Source: Bacteroidales bacterium UBA6267
Lineage (GTDB): Bacteria > Bacteroidota > Bacteroidia > Bacteroidales > UBA1556
DNA: 64,000 bases
Direction: 5' to 3'
Assembly: GCA_002440745.1 (NCBI GenBank)
Contig: DJVB01000061.1
Span: 1 to 64,000, forward strand
Of this stretch, positions 44,025-52,366 are shown piece by piece (positions within the stretch are counted from its first letter, which is position 1; each line of letters starts with the position of its first letter). The position numbers and the translations under genes were made by a program. The notes below the pieces were generated by a model that did not search any database, had not been told where the DNA came from, and was given only the letters and a program-made list of their open reading frames with translations.

Positions 44025-47000
44025 ATGAGTAAAAAAGTGAAAAAACAGCATAAGCAAGATTCCGTTATTCGGGATTTTAAGCTTACAACGGCATCTATAA
44101 ATAATAGGAATACAATCATTTTCCTTACCTTAATATTCGCCGTGTTTGGTATTCTGACTTATGTGCAGATGCCTAAAGAATCGTTTCCTGACATTAAAGT
44201 GCCACAGATTTTCATCAAAACTATCTATCCGGGAAATCCTCCGGTCGATATGGAAAATTTAGTTACGCGACCACTTGAAAATGAGTTACATACTATAAAG
44301 GGTGTTAAAAAACTTAGTTCCACTTCTTCTCAAGATAATAGCGATATTATCGTGGAATTTAAAAGTGATTATGATATAAAAACTGCATTACAAGATGTTA
44401 AGGATGCATTAGATCGCTCCAAAAGTGAGCTTCCGGATGATCTTCCGGTTGATCCGATGGCTATAGAATTAGATGCCAGTGAATTTCCAATTTTAAGCAT
44501 CAATATGTCCGGCGATTTCAGCATTGAAGAATTGCGAAAGCTATCAGAGGACTTAAAAGATGAAATTGAATCGGTTTCCGAAATATCAAAAGTGGAAATT
44601 AAAGGATTGAATGATAGACAGATAAATGTCTATGTTGATCAGGATAAAATGCTGGCCAATAATATTAGTTTTAAAAGTATTGAAGATGCAATAAACTTTG
44701 AAAATATGGCTGTTTCGGGTGGTGATTTGGTAACGGATAATACCAGCCGTGCAGTGCGTATTGATGGTGAATTTAAGCGTGTTTCGGAAATTGCCGATAT
44801 TATAGTGAAATACGAGGATGGAAATATTGTTTATCTACGCGACATTTTAAAAGATAACGTGGTAGTAGATGGCTATGTCGATCCTTTGACTTTTGCTCGC
44901 CTCGACCGTCAATCGGTGGTTTCGCTTCAAGTAGTGAAAAAATCCGGTGAAAATTTGTTGATTGCCACGGATAAAATTAATAAAATATTGGAAGAGTCTC
45001 GTAAAAATGGAATCTTGCCGGATAATGTTAATTTGGTCATTACCAATGATATGTCTGACTTTGTTAAAAAGCAAGTTAACAATTTGGAGAATTCCATAAT
45101 CATGGGTATGATATTCGTAATCAGTATATTGTTTTTCTTTCTTGGTTATAGAAATGCTCTTTTTGTAGGTCTTGCCATACCTATGTCGATGTTGATTTCA
45201 TTTATCATTCTCGGATTTATGGGTTATACAATCAATATGATGATTTTGTTCGGATTGGTTTTGGCTCTGGGTATGCTGGTTGATAATGCTATCGTTGTTG
45301 TGGAAAATGTACATAGGTTCATTGATAAAGGAATAAATGTAAAAGAAGCTACGCGTCAGGCTGTTGGTGAAGTCGCTTGGCCAATTATTGCATCTACTGC
45401 CACTACTCTTGCCGCTTTTTTCCCTCTGATATTTTGGCCGGGAATTGTTGGTAGTTTTATGAGTTTATTACCCATTACCTTAATAGTCGTTCTTTCCTCA
45501 TCTTTATTTGTCGCTTTAGTTATTGTTCCAACTTTTATCGTGATTTTTATAAAACCCGGTAATGAGGAACATCCGCCTGTGAAAAGGAAAGTTTTTCGTA
45601 GCTCAATAATAATGGCAGTAATAATTACTTTAGGATATGTTTCCGGGGTATATTGGTTAGCTAATTTTGTGCTGTTTATGCTTCTATTAGTGGTAGCAAA
45701 TTATTTGTTTTTATATCGTTGGAGTCAAAAATTTCAAGCAAATTTTCTTGATTGGCTTGAAGGCTGGTATTTGAAAGTTTTACATTGGGCTTTAGGAAAA
45801 AAACGCCCCAGATATTTACTTGTCGGAGGATTTGTTTTACTTATTGCTACCATAATTTTTTATTTTTCTATTGGTACATCTGTCTTATTTTTTCCAAATA
45901 GTGAACCTCGGTTTATAAATATTTCAATGGAATTGCCCATAGGTACCGACATCGACAGCACAAATAAATTTGCATATCACATCGAGGAAAGAATCAATCG
46001 GGTTTTAGCGAAGGATTCATCTGTAATAAAATCCGTTCTCACTACGGTTGGAAAAGGTGCAGTAGGTGAAAATGAACAAACTTTTGGAAATACTCCCGAA
46101 AAGGCTATCATTACAGTTACTTTTATCGACTATGAATTGAGACGAGACCACCGAAATACCAATGAAATAATGAAAGAAATCGGCGACTCTTTGATTGGAG
46201 ATTATCCTGGTGTTCAAATTTCTATTGAAAAAAGCGCTATGGGACCTCCAACTGGAAAACCTATTAATTTAGAGATAGTTGGCCCAAAATATCCACAGCT
46301 TATTGCTATTTCTGATTCGATGATGGCCTTTATCGAAAATGCAGCTATTCCTGGTATTGAAGCCTTAAAACGCGATTTAAATACCGGAAAACCAGAGTTA
46401 ATCATCGACATTGATCGAGAAAAAGCGCGCCGTTTTGGATTATCTACCGGTCAAATTGCCGGTACAATACGTACCTCTCTTTTTGGAAAAGAGGTTAGTG
46501 ATTTTAAAGAAGGTGAAGATAAGTATCCCATCCGAATCCGATATTCCGAACCGTATCGTATTGATATCAACAGCATTATGAACCAAATAATTAGTTTCCG
46601 AAATAATAGCGGTAAATTGTTAGAAATACCGGTTTCTGCTGTTGCCACTATTTCCTATAGTAATACCTATGGGTCGGTAAATCGAAAAGATATGGATCGT
46701 GCTGTTACTATTTACTCTAATGTTTTAGAAGGATATAATGCTAACAGTATCAACCAGCAGCTTAAAAGAATGCTCAAATCTTTCGAAATGCCGGAAGGTT
46801 ATACGGTGAGTTTCACCGGTGAACAGGAAGATCAAGCCGAAGCTATGAACTTCTTAATTCAAGCACTTGGCATAGCTATTTCGTTGATTTTCTTGATTTT
46901 AGTTACTCAGTTCAATAGTTTTGCTAAACCTTTCATTATAATGATTTCTGTATTGTTTAGCACAATAGGAGTTTTTGGTGGTTTGGCAACCTTCCACATG

Positions 47001-47483
47001 GATTTTATTATCATTATGACAGGCATCGGAATCATCTCTCTTGCCGGTATTGTGGTAAATAATGCCATTGTTTTAATTGACTATATTGACTTATTAAAAA
47101 ATCGTAGAAGAAAAGATTTAGGATTGGAGCCGGAAGATAATTTAACGATTGAAGACACTATAAAATGTGTTGAAGAAGCAGGAAAGACGCGTTTACGACC
47201 CGTTCTGCTGACCGCTATTACTACTGTGATGGGTTTAATACCTATGGCTATTGGGCTTAATGTGAGTTTTGGAACCTTGTTAGCCAATTTTGATCCCAAT
47301 TTTTATATTGGTGGTGAAAATGCTGACTTTTGGGGCGCTATGAGTTGGACAGTAATATTTGGGTTAGTCTTCGCAACTTTCATGACTCTGGTTCTTGTTC
47401 CGGTTATGTATGTAGTTGGAAATAAGATAAAACTGGCTTTTTCAAAGAAACCAACCTACGATCAAATTATCGAGCAGGAATAG
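44025..47483 (+). CDS. RND efflux pump permease
   Basis: 1152 residues from the ATG at 44025; a GTG at 44016 overlapping the adaptor stop codon is an alternative. Typical RND pattern: TM1 near residue 30 (NTIIFLTLIFAVFGILTYVQMPKESFPDI, shown by its parts FLTLIFAVFGIL and PKESFPDI), two large periplasmic loops, and TM4 with the proton-relay aspartates in LGMLVDNAIVVVENV. Length exceeds the usual 1030-1050 because of inserts near residues 505-560 and the C-terminal loop. Drives export with proton motive force. Substrate is not predictable. Last gene of the operon. Confidence 0.93.
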   Translation: MSKKVKKQHKQDSVIRDFKLTTASINNRNTIIFLTLIFAVFGILTYVQMPKESFPDIKVPQIFIKTIYPGNPPVDMENLVTRPLENELHTIKGVKKLSSTSSQDNSDIIVEFKSDYDIKTALQDVKDALDRSKSELPDDLPVDPMAIELDASEFPILSINMSGDFSIEELRKLSEDLKDEIESVSEISKVEIKGLNDRQINVYVDQDKMLANNISFKSIEDAINFENMAVSGGDLVTDNTSRAVRIDGEFKRVSEIADIIVKYEDGNIVYLRDILKDNVVVDGYVDPLTFARLDRQSVVSLQVVKKSGENLLIATDKINKILEESRKNGILPDNVNLVITNDMSDFVKKQVNNLENSIIMGMIFVISILFFFLGYRNALFVGLAIPMSMLISFIILGFMGYTINMMILFGLVLALGMLVDNAIVVVENVHRFIDKGINVKEATRQAVGEVAWPIIASTATTLAAFFPLIFWPGIVGSFMSLLPITLIVVLSSSLFVALVIVPTFIVIFIKPGNEEHPPVKRKVFRSSIIMAVIITLGYVSGVYWLANFVLFMLLLVVANYLFLYRWSQKFQANFLDWLEGWYLKVLHWALGKKRPRYLLVGGFVLLIATIIFYFSIGTSVLFFPNSEPRFINISMELPIGTDIDSTNKFAYHIEERINRVLAKDSSVIKSVLTTVGKGAVGENEQTFGNTPEKAIITVTFIDYELRRDHRNTNEIMKEIGDSLIGDYPGVQISIEKSAMGPPTGKPINLEIVGPKYPQLIAISDSMMAFIENAAIPGIEALKRDLNTGKPELIIDIDREKARRFGLSTGQIAGTIRTSLFGKEVSDFKEGEDKYPIRIRYSEPYRIDINSIMNQIISFRNNSGKLLEIPVSAVATISYSNTYGSVNRKDMDRAVTIYSNVLEGYNANSINQQLKRMLKSFEMPEGYTVSFTGEQEDQAEAMNFLIQALGIAISLIFLILVTQFNSFAKPFIIMISVLFSTIGVFGGLATFHMDFIIIMTGIGIISLAGIVVNNAIVLIDYIDLLKNRRRKDLGLEPEDNLTIEDTIKCVEEAGKTRLRPVLLTAITTVMGLIPMAIGLNVSFGTLLANFDPNFYIGGENADFWGAMSWTVIFGLVFATFMTLVLVPVMYVVGNKIKLAFSKKPTYDQIIEQE

Positions 47484-47511
47484 ATGCAAAAAATTATGGA
47501 ATTATAAAAAC

Positions 47512-47543
47512 AAAAAAGGGAGCTTAATTTTGCTCCCTTTTTT
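47512..47543. terminator. Bidirectional rho-independent terminator
   Basis: Stem AAAAAAGGGAGC / GCTCCCTTTTTT with an 8-base loop. It ends the efflux operon on the plus strand and the small peptide gene on the minus strand. Confidence 0.88.
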
Positions 47544-47571
47544 GTTTCTTTGTTTGCTTGTTACTACCTGT

Positions 47572-47664
47572 TTATTGGCTTGCTATTACTGAAATTGTTG
47601 CAATTGCAGCCATAGCAATCCCGTATATAATGTACAGGTAGTATTGTTTAATCTTTTGTACCAT
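47572..47664 (-). CDS. Putative 30-residue single-span membrane peptide
   Basis: A short frame starts at 47664 and stops at 47572-47574. It encodes a basic, polar N-terminus (MVQKIKQYY) followed by a hydrophobic helix of about 18 residues (LYIIYGIAMAAIATISVI) and ends in ASQ. It lies in an otherwise gene-free gap and is followed by a hairpin that can terminate in this direction, which supports a real small gene. Peptides like this often modulate transporters or act as small toxins. No relative is recognised, and a chance frame cannot be excluded. Confidence 0.45.
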   Translation of the reverse strand: MVQKIKQYYLYIIYGIAMAAIATISVIASQ

Positions 47665-47741
47665 GGCTTTAAATATTTATAGTTAACAATAGATGAATTT
47701 TAGTTTAATTTAATGAGCTATGTTTCTAAGACGATAATCTT

Positions 47742-48593
47742 ATGCAAATACTTGGTTACCACAATCATAATTTTTTCTGTGATGGAAAAGAAGCTCCAGA
47801 AAATTATATTCTTGAAGCTGTAAATCAGGGTTTTACACATTTTGGTTTTTCGAGTCATGCGCCGTTTTTTTTTGATAATCCTTGGAGTGTTCCTGTTGAA
47901 AAAATGGCAGAATACGCTAAAACCATCAATTATTTAACACAAAAATACGCCGATAAGCTTATGATTTTGAAATCCTTGGAGATTGATTATTTACCCGGGA
48001 AAATTGCCTCCTTTGATGATTTTCGTGATAGATATTCGTTACAATATGTTATAGGCTCCATTCATTATGTTTTGCACCCGACCACCAAAGAAATGCTTTT
48101 CATAGATGGACCGGCAGATCGTTTTGCGACAAATTTTCAGCGTGTTTTCAATGGAAATGTGGAGTTTGTGGTTAAGTCTTATTTTGATCAAACCAAGCAA
48201 ATGATAGTCGCCGGACGGCCTGATATTATTGGACATATAGATAAGCTGATGATGAATCTCAAGCAATTCTTTCCGGCTGATACTCTTTATCCTGAGTGGT
48301 ATACTCATGAAATGGAGGATTTATTGAAAGTTATTGCTAATCATAAAACTATCGTTGAGTTGAATCTGCGCGGATTGATTAAGCGAAAATGGCATACAAC
48401 ATTTATCAGCGAATTTTTTCTGCCTTATTGCAAAAACTTTAATATTCCAATGATAATTAGTACAGATGCTCACCATCCTTCTGAAATTTCTGCTTACTAT
48501 GAGTTTGGTATTCAATTACTTCTGAATGCCGGAATTGGTAGCGTGGCTAAATGGTCTGCCGAGGGTTGGCTCCAAGAAGCCATAAAAATTTAA
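47742..48593 (+). CDS. PHP-family phosphatase (histidinol-phosphatase type)
   Basis: 283 residues. The PHP metal-binding motifs are visible: GYHNHNFFCDG at the N-terminus, FSSHAPF, GSIHYV, GRPDIIGHIDK and STDAHHP near the end, giving the histidines and aspartates for a trinuclear metal site. It is of the HisK (HisJ-type) PHP group, which removes phosphate from histidinol phosphate. No other histidine gene is nearby, so another small phosphoester substrate is possible. Confidence 0.82.
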   Translation: MQILGYHNHNFFCDGKEAPENYILEAVNQGFTHFGFSSHAPFFFDNPWSVPVEKMAEYAKTINYLTQKYADKLMILKSLEIDYLPGKIASFDDFRDRYSLQYVIGSIHYVLHPTTKEMLFIDGPADRFATNFQRVFNGNVEFVVKSYFDQTKQMIVAGRPDIIGHIDKLMMNLKQFFPADTLYPEWYTHEMEDLLKVIANHKTIVELNLRGLIKRKWHTTFISEFFLPYCKNFNIPMIISTDAHHPSEISAYYEFGIQLLLNAGIGSVAKWSAEGWLQEAIKI

Positions 48594-48627
48594 TAACTAT
48601 ATCATGTTTTGATAAAAAATAGTTTAG

Positions 48628-48635
48628 TACATTTG
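48628..48635 (+). promoter_or_regulatory. -7 box (TACATTTG) of the DUF4836 gene
   Basis: Consensus TAnnTTTG followed by TGGCC, with TTTTG at 48607-48611 as a possible -33 element, 69 bp before the start codon. Confidence 0.55.
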
Positions 48636-48704
48636 TGGCCTTGTAATTTTTTGACAAATCGTATTTTGTTATAATTTATTCACAATCACCAAAATTAATC
48701 GTAT

Positions 48705-50381
48705 ATGAAAAACTTATTGAAAATTTTAAGTGTTGCGCTAATAGTGCTTATTATTGGCCTGACCTCTTGTAAAAAAGAAAGTGGCAATTACAATTTTGTT
48801 CCTTCAAATGCAACAGTTGTAATGGTAATTGATGGCAAAACAATTAGCGAGAAATCGGGCTATACCACTTTTGCCGAGTCAAATGCTTATAAGCTTTTTA
48901 AGGAAGAATTGGCTCAAGATGAAGCCGAAACTTTCAAAATCTTAGATCCAATTATGAACAATAGTGTGGAGAGTGGTTTAGATTTGAAAAAAGATATTGT
49001 TGCTTTTACCTTCAAAAATGAAGATAATAACTTTGTAGGTGTGCATTTTCAACTAACGGATAAAGCTAAGTTTGAAAAATTATTGTCCGATGTTGCAGCT
49101 TCTAATCAAGAAGAAATTACTATTGGAAATGAAAGTTCTTTTAGTTTTATGGTTACCGAAAATCAAGATGCGCCTATTCTTATTTGGAATGACAAGCAGT
49201 TGTTAATGCTGGGTTTCATGGACGGCTCACAAAATTTTGAAGTTGCTAAAGCTCAGGCTGTTACATTGCTTAATCAATCGGAGAAAGAATCGATTCACTC
49301 AAACAAAGATTTTAGCGATTTTGCTTCAAATAAGAAGGATATGAGCTTATGGGTCGATTATGCCGTGCTTTACGACAATATTCCGGGAATGCAAGCAATG
49401 ATGATGCAATCTTCCATGCCTTTTGATATGAAAGGTGTTTTACTTCATTTCTTCCTTGACTTTCAAAAAGGGAAGATGGTTTTGAGTTATAAAACCATTT
49501 TAAATGAGGAGATGAAATCGTATATGAAAGAAAATCAGATTATTAAAGATAAATTTGATTTAGAACTTCTTGATGTTATGCCTTCAAAATCTCACGCAAA
49601 CTTCTCAATGGCATTCGACTTTTTAGCTTATTTCAATATTATGAAAGCTACTTTGGAGCAAAGTCAGATGAGTATTGATACCTATGATCAAGAATTTAAG
49701 AATCAAACCGGAATGACCATTAAAGAAGCTCTCAATGAGTTTGGCGGTGAAGTGGTTTTTAATGTTCACAAAGTAGATGTAAGGGAAGTAGAGAAAACAG
49801 ATTATATGGCTTATTATCAAGCTGGTGGAGAAGGAAATATCGAAGATTTTAAGAAGGTTGTAACTATGCCTGTTGCTTTATACACCGTGGCAATGGAGAT
49901 GAATAATGATAAACTTTTCAATATACTAATTGAAAAAACCGGTGGTCTTTTGGTTCAAACCGGTGCTTATTATACCATTCAGAATGATGATTTTGAAGGA
50001 TATATTGGTTTGTTTGGCAAAAAATTGGTTTTCACTAATGATAAAAACCTTATCGAACAAGTTACTGATGGTGTTTATGATGGTGAAACTTTAGCAAAAT
50101 CAGAAGTTGCTGATAATCTGAAAAACTTTCCTGCTTATGGTTATTTGGATTTAAATATGGACAACTATCCAGAGGGCTTAAAAACTACCTTAGTTGAAAT
50201 GATGGGGGCTGACGAGTTTGACATCTTTACATCTATGATGAAAGAATATAGCAAGTTAGAGGTGAAACCAACATCAGCTTATGAAGCCGAAATGGTTTTA
50301 TGGCTTAAAGATGATAGTCGTAATAGTCTGGAAATCATGCTTAAAAGCGTAGATAACAATATCGAAGCTTTGGCAAACTAA
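48705..50381 (+). CDS. DUF4836 lipoprotein
   Basis: 558 residues. The leader (about 1-21) ends in IIGLTSC, giving a lipoprotein. The body is the DUF4836 family: the start NYNFVPSNATVVMVIDGKTI, a repeat of the same fold half-way (residues about 280-560), and MILWNDKQLL-like edges. The family is restricted largely to Bacteroidota and its function is unknown; length is in the usual range. It has its own promoter and terminator and so forms a single-gene unit. Confidence 0.88.
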   Translation: MKNLLKILSVALIVLIIGLTSCKKESGNYNFVPSNATVVMVIDGKTISEKSGYTTFAESNAYKLFKEELAQDEAETFKILDPIMNNSVESGLDLKKDIVAFTFKNEDNNFVGVHFQLTDKAKFEKLLSDVAASNQEEITIGNESSFSFMVTENQDAPILIWNDKQLLMLGFMDGSQNFEVAKAQAVTLLNQSEKESIHSNKDFSDFASNKKDMSLWVDYAVLYDNIPGMQAMMMQSSMPFDMKGVLLHFFLDFQKGKMVLSYKTILNEEMKSYMKENQIIKDKFDLELLDVMPSKSHANFSMAFDFLAYFNIMKATLEQSQMSIDTYDQEFKNQTGMTIKEALNEFGGEVVFNVHKVDVREVEKTDYMAYYQAGGEGNIEDFKKVVTMPVALYTVAMEMNNDKLFNILIEKTGGLLVQTGAYYTIQNDDFEGYIGLFGKKLVFTNDKNLIEQVTDGVYDGETLAKSEVADNLKNFPAYGYLDLNMDNYPEGLKTTLVEMMGADEFDIFTSMMKEYSKLEVKPTSAYEAEMVLWLKDDSRNSLEIMLKSVDNNIEALAN

Positions 50382-50400
50382 TTCAAGTAAATTGTTTATA

Positions 50401-50442
50401 TCAAACTGCAATCTTGCTTTTGAGGTTGCAGTTTGATTTTTT
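50401..50442 (+). terminator. Rho-independent terminator of the DUF4836 gene
   Basis: Perfect 11-bp stem (TCAAACTGCAA at 50401-50411 with 50426-50436), a 14-base loop and six T. Confidence 0.9.
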
Positions 50443-50455
50443 ATAAACCAAATTC

Positions 50456-51097
50456 ATGATAATTAATTTCGATTCAGTTGTTCCTCATCCTATTCGTGAT
50501 ATTTATAGCTCTGAATCTGACATTTGGAACAATAATATTGTTTTTGAACAGGGAAAGTTTTACCAAATAAGTGCTGCATCAGGTGTTGGTAAAACTACAT
50601 TTTTGAATTTGATTTATGGTAGTCGCAAAGATTATGATGGGTCGGTTTTTATAAATCAGAAAAACCTTAACAATTTGTCTTTCACCGATTGGTCGAAGTT
50701 AAGAACAAGGTCTGTTTCGATGGTTTTTCAAGGATTATTTCTTTTTGATAATTTGACTGTTTTTCAAAACATTATGTTAAAAAATAGATTGACTAATCAC
50801 AAAACAGAAGATCAAATTATGGATATGATTAATCAGTTGGGAATCGGGGAGCTCAAAGACAAAATAGTTGCAAAAATTTCCTTTGGACAAAAGCAGCGTG
50901 TGGCCATAGTTCGTGCTCTTTGTCAGCCTTATCAAGTGATACTGTTAGATGAGCCTTTTAGTCATCTCGACACGTCCTCAGCCCAAATTGCGCTACAGCT
51001 CATTATTGAAAGCTCAATGGAAAACCACGCTACTATTCTACTGACAAGTTTGTCTGAAACCTTAGTTTCGGATAATTTTTCACTTATTAAATTATAA
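50456..51097 (+). CDS. ABC-transporter ATPase with divergent Walker A and signature motifs
   Basis: 213 residues, LolD/MacB-like length. Walker A is AASGVGKTT, with alanine in place of the usual first glycine. The Q-loop region is SMVFQGLFLFDNLTV. The signature is SFGQKQRVAIVRAL, with phenylalanine and lysine where LSGGQQ is usual. Walker B is VILLDEPFSHLD and there is no clear H-loop histidine near the end (ILLTSLSETLV). The next gene encodes an FtsX-like permease, so the pair probably forms an envelope ABC complex for lipoprotein handling or cell-wall control. The changed motifs may lower ATP turnover; this is inference. Confidence 0.85.
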   Translation: MIINFDSVVPHPIRDIYSSESDIWNNNIVFEQGKFYQISAASGVGKTTFLNLIYGSRKDYDGSVFINQKNLNNLSFTDWSKLRTRSVSMVFQGLFLFDNLTVFQNIMLKNRLTNHKTEDQIMDMINQLGIGELKDKIVAKISFGQKQRVAIVRALCQPYQVILLDEPFSHLDTSSAQIALQLIIESSMENHATILLTSLSETLVSDNFSLIKL

Positions 51098-51131
51098 TCA
51101 AACTAATGTTGTATCAAATAAAATCGTAACA

Positions 51132-52349
51132 GTGAAAAAAGATAGTTTGCTTTATAAAATCTTGTGGTCGAATTATCCTCGAACGGCTTTCATTATTTCA
51201 GGTTTTGGCTTGTTATTAGGAGCGGCAATTGTGTTTTTTGGCGCAGGATTGTTTTTAGTTTTTCGTCAAATTCAAATGTCTGACGACCAATTATTTCCAA
51301 AGGAGTTTATAGTTATCAATAAAAAAGTTTCCCTTCTAAATACCTTAAGTATTAGTAATTCAGGTTTTTCGGAGGAAGAGATAGAAGAAATCAAAAACCA
51401 ACCTTTTGTTGTAAATCTTTCTCCATTTGTTTCAAATCAATTTAAAATTGGTGCATATACCGAAGCCACTGAAAATGTGCCTGGTTTTTACACAGAATTG
51501 TTTTTTCAAGCCATTCCTAATCAGTATTTGAACATAAAAGACAGTAGATGGAAATGGGAGAAAGGACAGAAAGAAATTCCAATTGTTTTTCCGAGCGATT
51601 ATCTAAAGCTCTATAATTTTGGTTTTGCAACCAGTCAAGGTTTGCCTCAGGTTTCTGCTAAAACTATTGGAAGAGTCTCTTTTAAAGTTAAGATTACAGG
51701 AAAAAATGGGGTGCATCATTTTACGGCAAGAATCGTTGACGTTACAGATAAGGTTAATACGATTTTAGTACCTCTCGATTTTATGCTATGGGCAAATGAT
51801 AGTTTTGGCGTGGAAGAAAAGAAGTCTTCACCTTCGATGATTTTGATTGAAACTGAAAATGCAGCTAATCCTGAGATTATTTCTTTTATCCAAACTAAAG
51901 GATATGAAACGAATACGGAACGTTTAAAAAATAGTAAAACCGCATTCTTTCTAAAAATTGTATTTATAATCGTTTCCTCCATTGGCGGTATAATAGTTTT
52001 ACTGGCTTTGTTAATGTTTGTTTTCAGCCTTGAAATTTTGATTCTTCGATCCAAAGAGTCTATAAAAAAAGTGCTTCTTTTAGGTTTTCATTATAATCAT
52101 TTATTAAAAATCTACTTACTGTTTATAACAATTATGCTTTTGGTTATTTTATCTCTGAGTTGGTTTTTTGCCCAAACAGGTCTTAATGTTTTAGAACAGT
52201 TTGTTTCAGAGAATGGTTTTTCATTTCCATCTGATTTAGGCATTCAGTTATTGCTATTGCCTGTTTTGACCTTAGTTATTTTATTGATAATAAATATGAT
52301 AACTATTCGTTTGCAGTTAAGGAGAATTAACTCCGAATCGAATGGATAG
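51132..52349 (+). CDS. FtsX/MacB-like ABC-transporter permease
   Basis: 405 residues from a GTG codon; no ATG lies nearby, and GTG gives a basic start (KKDSLLYKILW) directly before TM1. One N-terminal membrane segment (about 19-43), a periplasmic domain of some 220 residues, then three membrane segments (about 275-300, 320-345, 370-395), the topology of FtsX/LolE-type permeases. It lies 34 bp after the ATPase gene and is its likely partner. Substrate and target unknown. Confidence 0.82.
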   Translation: MKKDSLLYKILWSNYPRTAFIISGFGLLLGAAIVFFGAGLFLVFRQIQMSDDQLFPKEFIVINKKVSLLNTLSISNSGFSEEEIEEIKNQPFVVNLSPFVSNQFKIGAYTEATENVPGFYTELFFQAIPNQYLNIKDSRWKWEKGQKEIPIVFPSDYLKLYNFGFATSQGLPQVSAKTIGRVSFKVKITGKNGVHHFTARIVDVTDKVNTILVPLDFMLWANDSFGVEEKKSSPSMILIETENAANPEIISFIQTKGYETNTERLKNSKTAFFLKIVFIIVSSIGGIIVLLALLMFVFSLEILILRSKESIKKVLLLGFHYNHLLKIYLLFITIMLLVILSLSWFFAQTGLNVLEQFVSENGFSFPSDLGIQLLLLPVLTLVILLIINMITIRLQLRRINSESNG

Positions 52350-52366
52350 CATGTTAATTTTGTCCT

